Notes: generated by a model not told the origin, from the sequence alone. Shown: positions 8,564 to 18,056, numbered from the stretch's first letter. The stretch: 64,000 bases of DNA from Gelidibacter mesophilus DSM 14095 (GCF_000423005.1 NZ_AUHD01000004.1:1-64000); one strand, 5' to 3'. Made by a program: numbers and translations.

Positions 8564-8956
8564 CTAGGCAGATCCTAAAACCTGTTTCAAATCAGAGATT
8601 TGATTTTCCCAGAGCATTTTAGCTTCATCTATCTCATCTTCATCAATAAAATCGGTAACAATAATAGATACGTCTTTGGTAATTTCATCCACTTGAATTC
8701 TTATTTCGAAATAATAAGAATCACCTTCGTCCTCATCAACCATCCATCTAAACTTGATGCGTTCGCCACTTTTTTTACTCAAGAGCTTTGCTTTTTCCTC
8801 ACTATCATTCCAAATAAACGTAAATAGCTCTCCACGAGAGTTTACATTGTCGGCAAACCACTCAGAAAGTCCTGAAGGCGTCGAGATATATTGATATAAA
8901 AGTTGAGGAGATGAGTGAATGGGAAATTCCATTTCAAATTTAATTTTTTCTTCCAT
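8564..8956 (-). CDS. START-like (SRPBCC) domain protein
   Basis: This 130-residue acidic protein is of the START-like family common in Bacteroidota, related to AHA1/SRPBCC hydrophobic-ligand-binding folds. It begins with FEMEFPIHSSPQLLYQYISTPSGLSEWFADNV, the usual strand-helix-helix opening of the helix-grip fold, and ends with a long C-terminal helix (MLWENQISDLKQVL). It occupies the whole protein, with no signal peptide, so it is probably cytosolic. Ligand and role are unknown. It stands upstream of the aminotransferase gene, but a strong terminator lies between them. Confidence 0.85.
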   Translation of the reverse strand: MEEKIKFEMEFPIHSSPQLLYQYISTPSGLSEWFADNVNSRGELFTFIWNDSEEKAKLLSKKSGERIKFRWMVDEDEGDSYYFEIRIQVDEITKDVSIIVTDFIDEDEIDEAKMLWENQISDLKQVLGSA

Positions 8957-9051
8957 AGATCTATTTTGTTAACGGCTCAATATATAATTATTTGTTTGGT
9001 TTAAAAACAAATTGGCTAAAAATAATTTTTCCTGTTTTTATGGATTTTATA

Positions 9052-9082
9052 TTTGCGAAGGTTAATTAAGTTTTTATCTTTG
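9052..9082 (+). promoter_or_regulatory. Promoter of the tRNA-Met gene
   Basis: TTTG at 9052-9055 and TATCTTTG at 9075-9082 are 19 nt apart, an exact match to the Bacteroidota housekeeping promoter pattern. Transcription should start close to 9088, a few bases before the mature tRNA. Confidence 0.75.
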
Positions 9083-9095
9083 CACACTTAATTAT

Positions 9096-9170
9096 GGCGA
9101 GGTAGCTCAGCTGGTTAGAGCGTCGGATTCATAACTCGGAGGTCGGGGGATCGTGCCCCCCTCTCGCTAC
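9096..9170 (+). tRNA. tRNA-Met (anticodon CAT), with unusual T-loop
   Basis: A cloverleaf can be drawn: acceptor GGCGAGG with TCTCGCT, D-arm GCTC/GAGC, anticodon loop TTCATAA with CAT, and a 5-bp GGGGG/CCCCC T-stem. The final CCA is not encoded. Two features are odd: the anticodon stem (TCGGA/CTCGG) has an A-C mismatch and G-T pairs, and the T-loop reads ATCGTGC where TTCRANN is usual. It lacks the initiator 1-72 mismatch of the usual type, so it is probably elongator tRNA-Met, though a tRNA-Ile read through lysidine cannot be excluded. It has its own promoter and terminator. Confidence 0.85.
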
Positions 9171-9180
9171 TTGATAATAA

Positions 9181-9213
9181 AGCAGTTACATTAATTTGTA
9201 ACTGCTTTTTTTT
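9181..9213 (+). terminator. Intrinsic terminator after tRNA-Met
   Basis: AGCAGTTACA at 9181-9190 pairs perfectly with TGTAACTGCT at 9197-9206 around a 6-nt loop, followed by a run of T from 9206 to 9213. Confidence 0.9.
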
Positions 9214-9295
9214 ATTGCTAAAAGTTTGTAAACAACTGTACTAAGGATCAAGGATCAAGGGATGGATCAAGTCCAAAACTTGTGGGATTTTGGGA

Positions 9296-9660
9296 TTATG
9301 CAAAAATTGTTGTGAATCTATAAAGCAAGAATTCTATGTTTTTCACACCTCTGAACTGAGCTCTAAAAGCTTTTAATCTTGCGTAGAAGGACGCTGCTGA
9401 TGCATTTGTGCTCCTGTTTATAGAAAAGTTCAGGATTGACCTATTATTGTATTTGCCATGGTATTGAAGGCCCTGAAGCCGGTGTTCTCTTCGTCTTTGT
9501 ACCAATGTGCCAGTTTTGTATATGCCGTTTGTATAGAAGTAGCCATATTGAATATGGTTCTGAACCTTTGTACTAAGTCTAAGGCATCTTTATATGGGAA
9601 TATTGGGCAAACAATATTTTACTTCTCTTGGATTGGCTTTGCGTCTAGTTGTTAGGAGAT
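9296..9660 (-). pseudogene. ISAon1-type transposase remnant, C-terminal part, frameshifted
   Basis: The minus strand reads as the end of an ISAon1-type (ISL3-like) transposase in two frames. Upstream is the segment KDALDLVQRFRTIFNMATSI, then AYTKLAHWYKDEENTGFRAF and NTMANTI. A frameshift near 9430 then leads to the segment NFSINRSTNASAASFYARLK and KAFRAQFRGVKNIEFLLYRF, closing with a stop at 9296-9298. Before this block, TTRRKANPRE can also be read, followed by a deletion or shift. The N-terminal DDE part is missing. This is a dead insertion-sequence fragment next to the tRNA gene. Confidence 0.8.
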
Positions 9661-10309
9661 TTATAAAGCAGATATCCATTTCTGATATATATAATTTTAT
9701 AGACTTACTCCAATTTCTTCAAAATTGAAAAAATCATATAATATCCAAGCTAAAATGGCTTGCGCTAATATTTTAAGCCATAAAGGAAGTGACTTTGTTC
9801 CATTTGGCCCGCTTTTATTTCCTCAGTAATACATGCCTATATTTTAAAACAACAAAATAATCTACTCTAAAGGGTCTCTAAATAAAATTTGATTGGTTCG
9901 AATTATTATGAATTGAGTTGATTCACAAACAGCCGTTACCATACCTCTGCCCAAACCGAAGTAAAAATAATAATCAAAATTTCATTGTAGAATTTCCCTA
10001 CTAGCAAATAGGATTCTATATTAATAGAGCTAACTGACAAAAAATATTTTGACAGGATTTGATTGACGGAAACCTTCAAGACTTCCTTAAGTAATGCCCT
10101 CATATCCAACGAAATATTCCTATGAGTAAGAACTTAAGAAATGTATTAATCAATAATTTCCGTGCAAAAACTCAAGGTCTAATTCGAAACAGTTTTTTTA
10201 ATTTCGATGTAGAGCATTGGGAAATTTAATACCACTTACGGATTAAGATACTCACACTATTGCGGCTGATAGTAGAAAATTAAGTCACCCCATTGACGAT
10301 ATGATAATT
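9661..10309. other. Gene-free stretch after the ISAon1 remnant
   Basis: No open frame with recognisable protein character was found on either strand. It is AT-rich, with scattered stops. Part of it may be older insertion-sequence debris. Confidence 0.5.
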
Positions 10310-10675
10310 TTAAATTTTCATAAGAGGTATCTTAACTGTGTCTGGATATCCATCTAAGAAAACCGGGATTGATTCCGTTGTGCGATATAGCGTTTTTTTT
10401 TCTTTATTTTCCTTTTTTATAAAAATGGTCGCATCAACGATATAGCTTAGCGCAGGGTCAGGCTTAGGGCCAAAAATCTTGAAAGGAATCTCGGTTTGGT
10501 CCATTTTCGTTGTCACCACTTGAATAAGCTCTGTTAGAATAATCGATTTCATGTCAATATGGGAGACATCTAATATTCTAATTTTCACCGTTGATGTAAA
10601 AATCTCCCCAACATTCTCAAGCAACAAAACCCCTTTGAGAAGTAGTGGGAGATTTTCTTGATCTTTGGTTTTCAT
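10310..10675 (-). CDS. YbaY/YscW-like lipoprotein-chaperone domain protein without signal peptide
   Basis: This protein of about 121 residues resembles the YbaY/YscW domain, a beta-sandwich found in periplasmic lipoproteins and type III secretion pilotins. The family layout is visible: a first strand KGVLLLENV, the segment VKIRILDVSHIDMKS, a middle segment IPFKIFGPKPDPALSYIVDA, and a terminal strand TVKIPLMKI. Unlike classical members it has no signal peptide or lipobox. An ATG at 10702 would add nine residues and overlap the upstream astacin gene; the ATG at 10675, 5 nt after that gene's stop, is preferred. It is probably co-transcribed with the astacin gene, which suggests a shared job such as a partner or inhibitor, but this is inference. 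Confidence 0.6.
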   Translation of the reverse strand: MKTKDQENLPLLLKGVLLLENVGEIFTSTVKIRILDVSHIDMKSIILTELIQVVTTKMDQTEIPFKIFGPKPDPALSYIVDATIFIKKENKEKKTLYRTTESIPVFLDGYPDTVKIPLMKI

Positions 10676-10680
10676 ATAAT

Positions 10681-12330
10681 TCAGACCTTTTTGATTATCC
10701 ATTTTTGGGTATTATTATTTTGTGCAGGCCGTGTCACACATTTGAAGTCTTCACCAGAATGCTCGTGCGCGTCCAGATTTCTACCATTACTGGCTTGCTG
10801 GATGGTAAATGACGTTGCATTGTAAGGCATTATTATCCATCTTTGAGTAGAATTATTCTGAGGCCCTCTCATTACAGCATTCCAATCACGGGATGCCACT
10901 TCATGGGCGTCTAGAAATCTTAGACTACTTTTCTGTTGGATATTATAGACTGCTCCCTTTGGTACGAAAACCCATTCTTGACTTGAGTTGCTCTGAGCAG
11001 GCCTCGTTACAGCTTTGAAATCCTTTGCTGTGGTCTCCCAAGCATCTAGGAACCGACGATTTGACACTTGTTGAACGTGAAACCGATTATTTCCAAGTGG
11101 AAGCAGCGACCAATTTTGAGTATCATTGGATTGCGAAGCCCTAGTAACCGCACCATAATCATTGCTCGACACCACGTGAGCATCAAGAAACCGCCCATTA
11201 CTAAGTTGTATAATAGTATATCTTCCAAGTTGTTCGTCGAGATGGGTTACAACCCAAAGCTGCGTATCATTGTTCTGAGCATCCCGGGTAACTGCCGAGA
11301 AATCATTCGCTTCAGATTCATGAGCATCAAGAAATCTGCCAGTGCTTTGTTGTCGAATTGCATAAACCCGTCCAATCGGCGTCAATTCCCACCTTTGAGA
11401 GTTATTGTTTTGAGAACTTCTTGTGACTACCGCAAAATCGCGATTTGAGGATTCGTGAGCGTCGAGATAACGATTACTCGATTTTTGCTGGATCGTAAAT
11501 TCACCGTTCAACCACGTGCCCGGATACAACTCCTCTACCCCCGCGATGTCAAATTCGCTCATACCATTACGCTGTCCAATCGCGTTACCGCCGTTGGGCT
11601 CAATGGTTGGGAGTCCATTTTTGCTAAATGCAAATTGGCCATAATGCATAATTGAATTGTAATCGTATCTACCGATATCCGTACCGTCAATAATATGTTG
11701 GTTAAAATTATGCTCTCTACCCTCCTGAATATTATCCCAATTGACTGTTACAAATTCATTTCTATCTTCTCTGCTCTGCTCATGCCACATACCAAGTGCA
11801 TGTAGAATTTCATGAATTGCAGCTGCATTTCCACAGCCAGCTCCGAGCGAGATTTGCTGCCTACCACCTCTCATTCCAACCGAAGACCAACATCCATCAC
11901 CCGCAAAAAATTCTATATAGTTGGGGAAATCAGCCGCGTTTGCGTTGTTCCTTTCAACAAACTTAATGCTGGTATTTACTTGAATTTCACCAATAGCATT
12001 CGTAACCCTATCTTTATTGGGAAGATTTGACTCCACAGTGTAGGCTACCACACCATTTGGCCATCGGTAGCGTTGTCCTGTGATGGCTACGGCGTGGGCT
12101 ACGCCCGCCGGAACTTCATTTTGTCCATCTGAATCGTTCAACTCTAGAGCGATATCTCCTTCAAAAATTGCAACTCCATTAACCATCGAATAGGTGACTT
12201 CTTTCTCGTCGAAGACGTACTTACTTGGACCGTCTGAAAGTCCCTTAATTGTTGTTTTCCCAACATCGTTTGATGAACGGAACCATTCTAAATCCACGTT
12301 TGTAGATTCACTGTCTTTTTTCTTAGCCAT
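10681..12330 (-). CDS. Astacin-type (M12A) metalloprotease with six QxW repeats (two beta-trefoils)
   Basis: The protein has 549 residues. The zinc-binding motif HEILHALGMWHE is at 173-184 (His173, His177, His183) and the Met-turn SIMHYG at 226-231, which together define the astacin family. From about residue 278 to the end are six repeats of 45-48 residues, each with FLDAHE-like and QxW signatures (SQRW, TQLW, TQNW, SQEW, TQRW, TQKW). This fits two ricin-type beta-trefoils that could bind carbohydrate. The N-terminus is charged (MAKKKDSEST) and has no signal peptide or membrane segment, unusual for an astacin. It may be exported by another route or released by lysis. It is followed closely by the YbaY-like gene. 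Confidence 0.9.
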   Translation of the reverse strand: MAKKKDSESTNVDLEWFRSSNDVGKTTIKGLSDGPSKYVFDEKEVTYSMVNGVAIFEGDIALELNDSDGQNEVPAGVAHAVAITGQRYRWPNGVVAYTVESNLPNKDRVTNAIGEIQVNTSIKFVERNNANAADFPNYIEFFAGDGCWSSVGMRGGRQQISLGAGCGNAAAIHEILHALGMWHEQSREDRNEFVTVNWDNIQEGREHNFNQHIIDGTDIGRYDYNSIMHYGQFAFSKNGLPTIEPNGGNAIGQRNGMSEFDIAGVEELYPGTWLNGEFTIQQKSSNRYLDAHESSNRDFAVVTRSSQNNNSQRWELTPIGRVYAIRQQSTGRFLDAHESEANDFSAVTRDAQNNDTQLWVVTHLDEQLGRYTIIQLSNGRFLDAHVVSSNDYGAVTRASQSNDTQNWSLLPLGNNRFHVQQVSNRRFLDAWETTAKDFKAVTRPAQSNSSQEWVFVPKGAVYNIQQKSSLRFLDAHEVASRDWNAVMRGPQNNSTQRWIIMPYNATSFTIQQASNGRNLDAHEHSGEDFKCVTRPAQNNNTQKWIIKKV

Positions 12331-13346
12331 GATAAATATTATTTAGGTTTAACAATCAGTAAAGCTCCAACTTTACATAAATTGGATACTTAACCTTTAA
12401 AAAGGATTGCACTAATACTTAGAGAAGCTATTATTTAGGGAAGCTATTATTAAATATATTAATTAGGTTCTGAGGGGAGCTTTTTTTAAATATATTAAAT
12501 TGGGTTGCAAATATCAAATTAGATTGAGAGTGAGGAAAACATCTATAAATGTTAAATGTATCGTCATTTTTGCTAATAACAAATATAATGACCGTACAAT
12601 TGCAACCAACTGAATATTAGCCAAATATACAAAAATAATTATTAAAAAAAAGATTTCAAATCTTAATATTTTAATTATTTTTAAACATAAAAGATAATCT
12701 TACCTTGTTTTTGCTTTGAAAATATGAAGAGTGCTTAAAGTATATTACCCGTTATTAAACACGCCGCTCATATTGTAATTTAATAAGACTGGATATAACG
12801 CCTCTTGCCATTTTGGCTTTAAGAAAATGCTCTTTTCCTTTGCCACGATTCAATCATCAATTTCTCTGCACGCCTTGCTATATTAACAGCCCTTAAAAAG
12901 TTACATAAACGTAGATTACGACGTTTTTGACACCCATCTTACTATTGCGGGAACGTTACTTTATGTTGATTCCCCGTTGCCCGATCATAGCGATTACCCT
13001 GGTATAACTGCAAAGCTCACCACCACTTGTAGAGCCTTCAGAATGATCCCTCAGAAATCTCATCATCAATAGAATTGCATATAAAAAGGCTTAGGCAGTT
13101 GCAGTATCAGCCAGCTCAAAAAAAATTAGCTTCCATACTTTGAATATGCTTTTTAAAAACAACAGAACAGTCCTCCAACAATCTAAAAATAATTGGACCA
13201 GAAAGAAAAATAAAAGTGTCAAAACTTCAAAAACAAATAGCTAATTTAGTTGTTCGAAAATAGAATTTAAACAACTTAAAAAACAGTAAATACGCGGTAA
13301 AATTGAATCGATATGTACTGTTACTACAACAAATCAAAAGCCTATT
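12331..13346. other. 1-kb gene-free stretch, with traces of a decayed frame
   Basis: No intact gene is seen. On the minus strand, roughly 12770-13030, a frame with several internal stops can be read that still looks protein-like (for example RAVNIARRAEKLMIESWQ), so it may be a dead mobile-element gene. The family is not recognised. The rest is AT-rich, and 12331-12500 probably holds the astacin promoter. Confidence 0.35.
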
Positions 13347-14276
13347 ATGACAAAAACCTTGGTAACTACGACGCTCATTCTAATTTCAAATCTCTTGTCG
13401 GCTCAGCATGAAAATGAGATTTTACAATTTGATAAGATTTTGAATCAATTCAATAATGTTAGGGATTTTTGCATTTCAACCCATGGAGATGAAGCATTTT
13501 TCACGTTACAAAGCCCTAATGGCGAAATTTTCCAGTTGGCTACGATGAAAAAAGAAAACAGTACATGGTTAGCGCCTGAATTATTGCCTTTTTGTGATGC
13601 ATATATGTATTTAGAACCATTTTTATCAAAGAATGGAAATCGGTTGTTTTTTGTTTCTGACAGACCCTTGGATGATTTATCTGATAAGAATAAGGATTTT
13701 GATATTTGGTATGTTGAGAGGGACACTAAAGATGGGGACTGGTCCGAACCTAAAAACATGGGAAAACCAGTTAATTCAGATTTAGACGAATTTTATCCAA
13801 CACTTAGTGATAACAATAATTTATACTTTACAATGGACTCTACAAATGGTTCTGGGAAGGATGATATTTATTATTGTAAGTGGGAGGCTGGAAACTATTT
13901 GGCTCCTGTTCTTTTAGGTGAAAATATAAATAGTGCTGGGTATGAATTTAATGCTTTTATCTCCAAGAAGGAAGATTTTATACTGTATACAAGGTACAAT
14001 GAAAAAGATGGTCAAGGAAGTGGTGATTTATATATTTCAAAAAAACAATCGAACGGAGATTGGGGAAAATCAACAAATTTAGGCGTACCTATCAACACTA
14101 AATTTATGGAATACTGCCCTTTTTATGATGAGAAAGATCAGATCTTATATTTCACAAGTAGGAGACAAAATATTAGTCCGAAAAAGTTCAAAAGTATATC
14201 AGATTTTAAAGATTATGTTCAGGAAAGTGAAAATGGATTGAGTAAAATTTATATGACCTCAATAAAAATAGAATAA
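13347..14276 (+). CDS. Secreted PD40 (WD40-like) beta-propeller protein
   Basis: This 309-residue protein has an N-terminal signal peptide (MTKTLVTTTLILISNLLSAQ) and PD40-type propeller blades. Signatures include LEPFLSKNGNRLFFVSDR, DFDIWYVER, WSEPKNMGKPVNSDLDEFYP, DDIYYCKW, GDLYISKK and CPFYDEKDQILYFTSRR. Proteins of this type in Bacteroidota are periplasmic or outer-membrane associated, like TolB-type propellers and the propeller part of OmpA-linked PD40 proteins. No OmpA domain or catalytic site is visible. It stands alone between two degraded stretches. The exact role is unknown. Confidence 0.8.
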   Translation: MTKTLVTTTLILISNLLSAQHENEILQFDKILNQFNNVRDFCISTHGDEAFFTLQSPNGEIFQLATMKKENSTWLAPELLPFCDAYMYLEPFLSKNGNRLFFVSDRPLDDLSDKNKDFDIWYVERDTKDGDWSEPKNMGKPVNSDLDEFYPTLSDNNNLYFTMDSTNGSGKDDIYYCKWEAGNYLAPVLLGENINSAGYEFNAFISKKEDFILYTRYNEKDGQGSGDLYISKKQSNGDWGKSTNLGVPINTKFMEYCPFYDEKDQILYFTSRRQNISPKKFKSISDFKDYVQESENGLSKIYMTSIKIE

Positions 14277-14959
14277 GAATTAGTGTCAGCAAGGTACTGT
14301 GCTGAACAACAGATAAAACAATATTGATTTTCAACTTAAACAGTTCTATGGATAGCTATATTTCATAGTGCTGATTTCGCTATGGCAAACGCTTGTTTTA
14401 ACAGCTTGTCACATTCTGCTATCAGTGCAAACTTTTTGCTCTTTCCCGTCGCCATATCATGCTCATAAATTCTCCTATTGGCCTTTTCATAGTCCAGGTC
14501 GAAATTTTATTAAAGAACGGACTATACGAGTTTCTACGACTTTAAATGGAGCTCTAAGCCTCATAAAAACCTGAGTAGAAAAGAGTGGGAATTTTCAATG
14601 TTGAGGAAGTCCTAAGCTTATTAGTTTCTTTTGTCTGTTCTGATAATCTACTTAACAAGTCCTAATAAAAATAAATGAGGATGCAACAAAAAGTATTGAA
14701 GCTGAGGTAGTTTATTACCTTTTTGAATTGGGCAAAGAGGCAATCGCACAAGTCATTGTATGTTTTGGATCTCTCTTTAGGAAATTAACTTTATGGCGTT
14801 ATATCTATCCCTCGTACTTCTTACCCAGTCTCCATGTTTACAATTCCTTGTCCTACAATGAGAGGTTTATGGATGGTAAATGTTGTAAACACAAAAGAGA
14901 CCGATGACTCGATCTCTTCTGTAGTTTACGTTCTTCACTCTAATGATTTAGGGGATCAG
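14277..14959. other. Gene-poor stretch with an IS110 remnant
   Basis: Apart from the transposase fragment at 14363-14560, nothing coding was recognised. Short frames here have no protein character. Confidence 0.5.
14363..14560 (-). pseudogene. IS110-family transposase remnant, C-terminal part
   Basis: The minus strand reads YEKANRRIYEHDMATGKSKK followed by FALIAECDKLLKQAFAIAKS and a stop at 14363-14365. This is the C-terminal pattern of IS110-family transposases (KGKSKKLALIAVCNKLLKQ in flavobacterial copies). A one-base shift separates it from an upstream piece (IVRSLIKFRPGL) that fits the preceding family segment. The catalytic DEDD part is absent. This is a dead fragment. Confidence 0.65.
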
Positions 14960-15436
14960 TTATGCAACCTCAATACTCCTACTAGGCTTTTGTTTTGCCT
15001 CTTCTCTTTTTGGCAAGAGTATATTTAAAATACCTTCATTGTAGCTCGCATTAATTTTTTCGTCATTTACACTTTCAGGCAGAGAAAACACTCTTTTAAA
15101 CGAAGCGTAACCAAACTCTCTACGCGTATAATTTCCCTCCTTTTGTTCATGTTCTTCTTTGGTCTCGGTGGAGATGGATAATACCCTATTGTCAATATCG
15201 ATATTGAAATCTGACTTTTTTAAACCCGGTACTGCCATTTCAACCATAAAAGCATCGGAAGTTTCTCTAATATTCACTTTTGGTAAAGATATTCCCGTAT
15301 TAAAGTCTGAAGTAAAGACTGAAGATAAATTTCTATTGAAAATATCATCCAACCAATTTGACACACTAGGGACGTTGTGATTTGAATTTCTGTTCGCTAA
15401 CCTTCCGCTTTTAGGAACATTTTCTAAATTGCTCAT
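14960..15436 (-). CDS. Small heat-shock protein, Hsp20/alpha-crystallin family
   Basis: The protein has 158 residues with an alpha-crystallin domain from about residue 47 to 145. Visible parts are PKVNIRETSDAFMVEMAVPG, LKKSDFNIDIDNRVLSI, the segment YTRREFGYASFKRVFSLPES and the C-terminal strand NEGILNILLPKREE with the I/V-x-I-like tail. It is an ATP-independent holdase that keeps unfolding proteins soluble in the cytoplasm. Length is typical. It is monocistronic and flanked by non-coding debris. Heat or stress induction is likely from the family, but no CIRCE-type site is seen. Confidence 0.94.
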   Translation of the reverse strand: MSNLENVPKSGRLANRNSNHNVPSVSNWLDDIFNRNLSSVFTSDFNTGISLPKVNIRETSDAFMVEMAVPGLKKSDFNIDIDNRVLSISTETKEEHEQKEGNYTRREFGYASFKRVFSLPESVNDEKINASYNEGILNILLPKREEAKQKPSRSIEVA

Positions 15437-16047
15437 AATTACAAAAATTTAAATTAAACATTGTTTCAATCTTGAAATCCGAATGATTTCGATAATTACA
15501 AAACAAAAAAAATACCAAAATTGGTTTAGCTGATTTCGTTCTTAAAAATTTATTGAAACCCCATAATTTGAGCTTAAACCTTGAACATAACTGCCAGTTT
15601 TTCAGGATAATAATGCCATATTGACATTAGCAAATACCCATCCTTTATATTTCTCTTAAAGCATATAATCAACGAAATATTTTTAGAAGGATTGTTGGAT
15701 GTTAAAATTTGCACTCTTCTCATAATGTTCTTAGGATTCGATGAATACGGGTAATCTATTTTCTTTTAACGCAAAACATTATTTTTTTTCAGTCAATGAT
15801 TTTATAAAAAAATAAATAGTTTTAGAAGCAATAGCTAAAAAGCAGAATAAGCACAGGACACGACCAAATTATGGGTTAACTAAATGAATTTTAGAGTAAA
15901 ATAGAAATGCCAAAAACACTATTCGAAGACAACATAAAATGAACGTCAAGCGGATTCTGTCAATGCACAAAAAATGGCATACTTTAAATCATTTCAAACG
16001 CTATGATAAAAAAGTGTCTTATAGATTATTATTAAATCATCTGAACC
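15437..16047. other. Gene-free stretch upstream of hsp20
   Basis: No recognisable gene or strong hairpin. The segment next to 15437 should contain the hsp20 promoter. Confidence 0.5.
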
Positions 16048-16696
16048 ATGAAAAAGTTTATATTCATCGTCATACTATTTTTGTTCTCAACTTCAAAAAA
16101 TGCCCAAGAGGATCAAAAGAATATTATAAAAATAAATGCGCTCTTATTAATATCAAATATTTACGAAATCAACTATGAACGGATATTAAATGACAGATCA
16201 TCCCTTCAAATTGGCTTTGGTGCCGGAAAAACCAATAATTCCAATCTTAATGATTTTCAAGAATTATATTCAGATTTTTTTGGTACGACTTTAAATAATC
16301 CAATGGACACCCAACATCGTAAAGAAACGTTTTCATTAAACATAGGCTACAGACATTACACCAAAGATCATAAAGCCCCCTAAAGTATTTTACATAGGTC
16401 CGACAATTCAGTACATAAATTTTAAAGAACGGCTATATGCTTTAGAACAGGATCCAGATTTTACTTCTTACAACGAGAAAATTTTTGTTGGACGGTTAAA
16501 CCAAAGAAACTTAAAACTATTTAATGTTCAGGCCTTGTTAGGTTACCAATTTTTTTTGGGTAAAATATTTTACATCAACCCATACGCCGGACCAAGTTGG
16601 GTATTTGGAAATACTGATGAAGCTTTTCAAAGCGAAGATGAAAATGTAACTGGATTTGGCCTTAACTTTGGAATTGGAATCGGTTTTGGTTTTTAA
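16048..16696 (+). pseudogene. Outer-membrane beta-barrel protein (DUF3575-like), split by a +1 frameshift
   Basis: The first frame (16048-16383) has a signal peptide (MKKFIFIVILFLFSTSKNAQ) and barrel strands (the segment NIYEINYERILNDRSSLQIG, then FSLNIGYRHYT). It stops at TAA just after a run of five C (16376-16380). Dropping one C gives APKVFYIGPTIQYINFK and a clean frame to 16694-16696, with LFNVQALLGYQFFLG, FYINPYAGPSWVFG and a terminal FGLNFGIGIGFGF, typical of a barrel C-terminus. The joined product would be about 215 residues. The lesion is a single base in a homopolymer, so it may be real or a sequencing error. Confidence 0.75.
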
Positions 16697-17417
16697 AAAT
16701 AAAAACATATTTGATTTCTTCGGTTGACAACATAGAAAGCAACATTCAATGGCGACAAACAAAGTAAGGTGCCATATCCAAAATTCATTCAATGGTTTCA
16801 TCCAACAATCGTCATCTTTCAACGCGCGCTTCATTCAGCAAAGCCTCTATGATCTTGGCTTCCTGCCACAAAAGTTCCAGCTTATTTAAACTGCATTTGT
16901 ATTAGAAATTTGCCAATTATTATCACTACTATCTTCACAGGCCAAGACATTGAGGCTATTACCTGGACTATCCTTATCTCGTCATTTATCTGACATTATT
17001 ACTTCTCGCACAGAAAACGAAATAAATACAAGAAAAAAAAGTAGCAGAAACCACAGAAACTGAACTAAAATTAACTGGGAAAGATTGGAAGGTCATTATT
17101 CTGCCTACTCGAAAGGTGAGCGTCTTGATTTCTTAAAACCATGATTTAAAAGTAAATAACGCCTTTTCTGATATTAAAAAATAAGATTCTAATCCAAAAT
17201 ATAAGTTTATACCATTCAACACTTGGCCTTTCAAAAATGAATATCCTGAACATTTAATTGACTGGTTTTACCCATTATGTTTTTATTCCCTAGATTCCGT
17301 TCTAAATCGCGCACCCAATCACAGACAAAGTTCATTATCAACAAAACATGTGCATTTCAACAACATAACACAACTAAATTTATAGCTTTGTAAAATAAAA
17401 GCAAAAGATATCTACCT
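16697..17417. other. Gene-free stretch
   Basis: No supported gene. A minus-strand frame at 16538-16834 mostly lies antisense to the barrel gene. A short minus-strand run near 16810-16890 (LELLWQEAKIIEALLNEARV) looks protein-like but is too short to name. Confidence 0.4.
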
Positions 17418-17714
17418 ATGAATAATATTATCGACCGAATTACAAAAATGGAAAACATCTTGGACGAACTCACTTTAGTAGTTGAAAAATCCGATAAAGC
17501 CATGAATAAACTTGCAGGTTCCTTAAAAGATTTACAGACATTAAAGACCTATTATGAATCGCAATATATGAAAGATGTTATGGCAGAGAAAAGAAACGAA
17601 GTCCCACAGGACCTCAAACGAGGTGTATTGAGTGAGGATGCTGTTCATATGCTGCTTACAGATTTGGTTGAATTATCTGATAAAATGGAAAATTTGAGCA
17701 AAAAAATAAGATGA
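17418..17714 (+). CDS. DUF4298 family protein
   Basis: This 98-residue protein is predicted to be mostly helical. It has the DUF4298 pattern: an N-terminal coiled-coil-like segment, LKTYYESQYMKDVMAEKRNE in the middle, and the conserved LKRGVLSEDAVHMLL near the end. No signal peptide or catalytic residues are seen. The function of the family is not known. It stands directly before a decayed GIY-YIG nuclease gene. Confidence 0.8.
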   Translation: MNNIIDRITKMENILDELTLVVEKSDKAMNKLAGSLKDLQTLKTYYESQYMKDVMAEKRNEVPQDLKRGVLSEDAVHMLLTDLVELSDKMENLSKKIR

Positions 17715-17724
17715 TTTTAATGGG

Positions 17725-18056
17725 GAATGGCACTACCTGATGGAAAGCAGCATTACAAAATCAAAAAGGGATTTATTGAAATTACCGATGCTTGCAATGG
17801 CACAATGTATGTTGGTTGAGCTTAGGGCAAAGAAATGATTCTCAATCGCTAAAAATCCTATATAAAAAGCGGTAATGACGGAAATAAAGACCTAAAGATT
17901 TAGAATTTAACCATATCAAAGAACAGTTTCGATTTTCAATTTTAGATATCTTTAAATCGCCAACCAATAGTGACATCAAAATCGAGCGAGAATGTTGTTG
18001 GAAAAAAACACATTAAAGACGAAAATTTGGGTACTACGCGAATTAGCAACCTAAAT
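17725..18056 (+). pseudogene. GIY-YIG nuclease-like gene, degraded
   Basis: The plus strand carries a readable but broken GIY-YIG-type sequence. MYVG, a stop, then GKEMILNR, another stop, KSYIKSGNDGNKDLK, then after a shift EFNHIKEQFRFSILDIFKS and a segment resembling the RESWWKE block (RECCWKKTLKTK). This order matches flavobacterial GIY-YIG proteins in which YVGSA, GKDMIL-RW, SYIKSG-GGNK and FSILDIF follow one another. At least three stops and one shift are present, so it is clearly dead. Confidence 0.65.

Noticed and set aside
9458-9655. 65-aa plus-strand open frame
   Set aside because: It is antisense to the ISAon1 transposase remnant, whose minus-strand translation fits the family.
14834-15028. 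64-aa plus-strand open frame
   Set aside because: It overlaps the end of hsp20 in antisense and has no protein character.
16538-16834. 98-aa minus-strand open frame
   Set aside because: Mostly antisense to the frameshifted outer-membrane protein.
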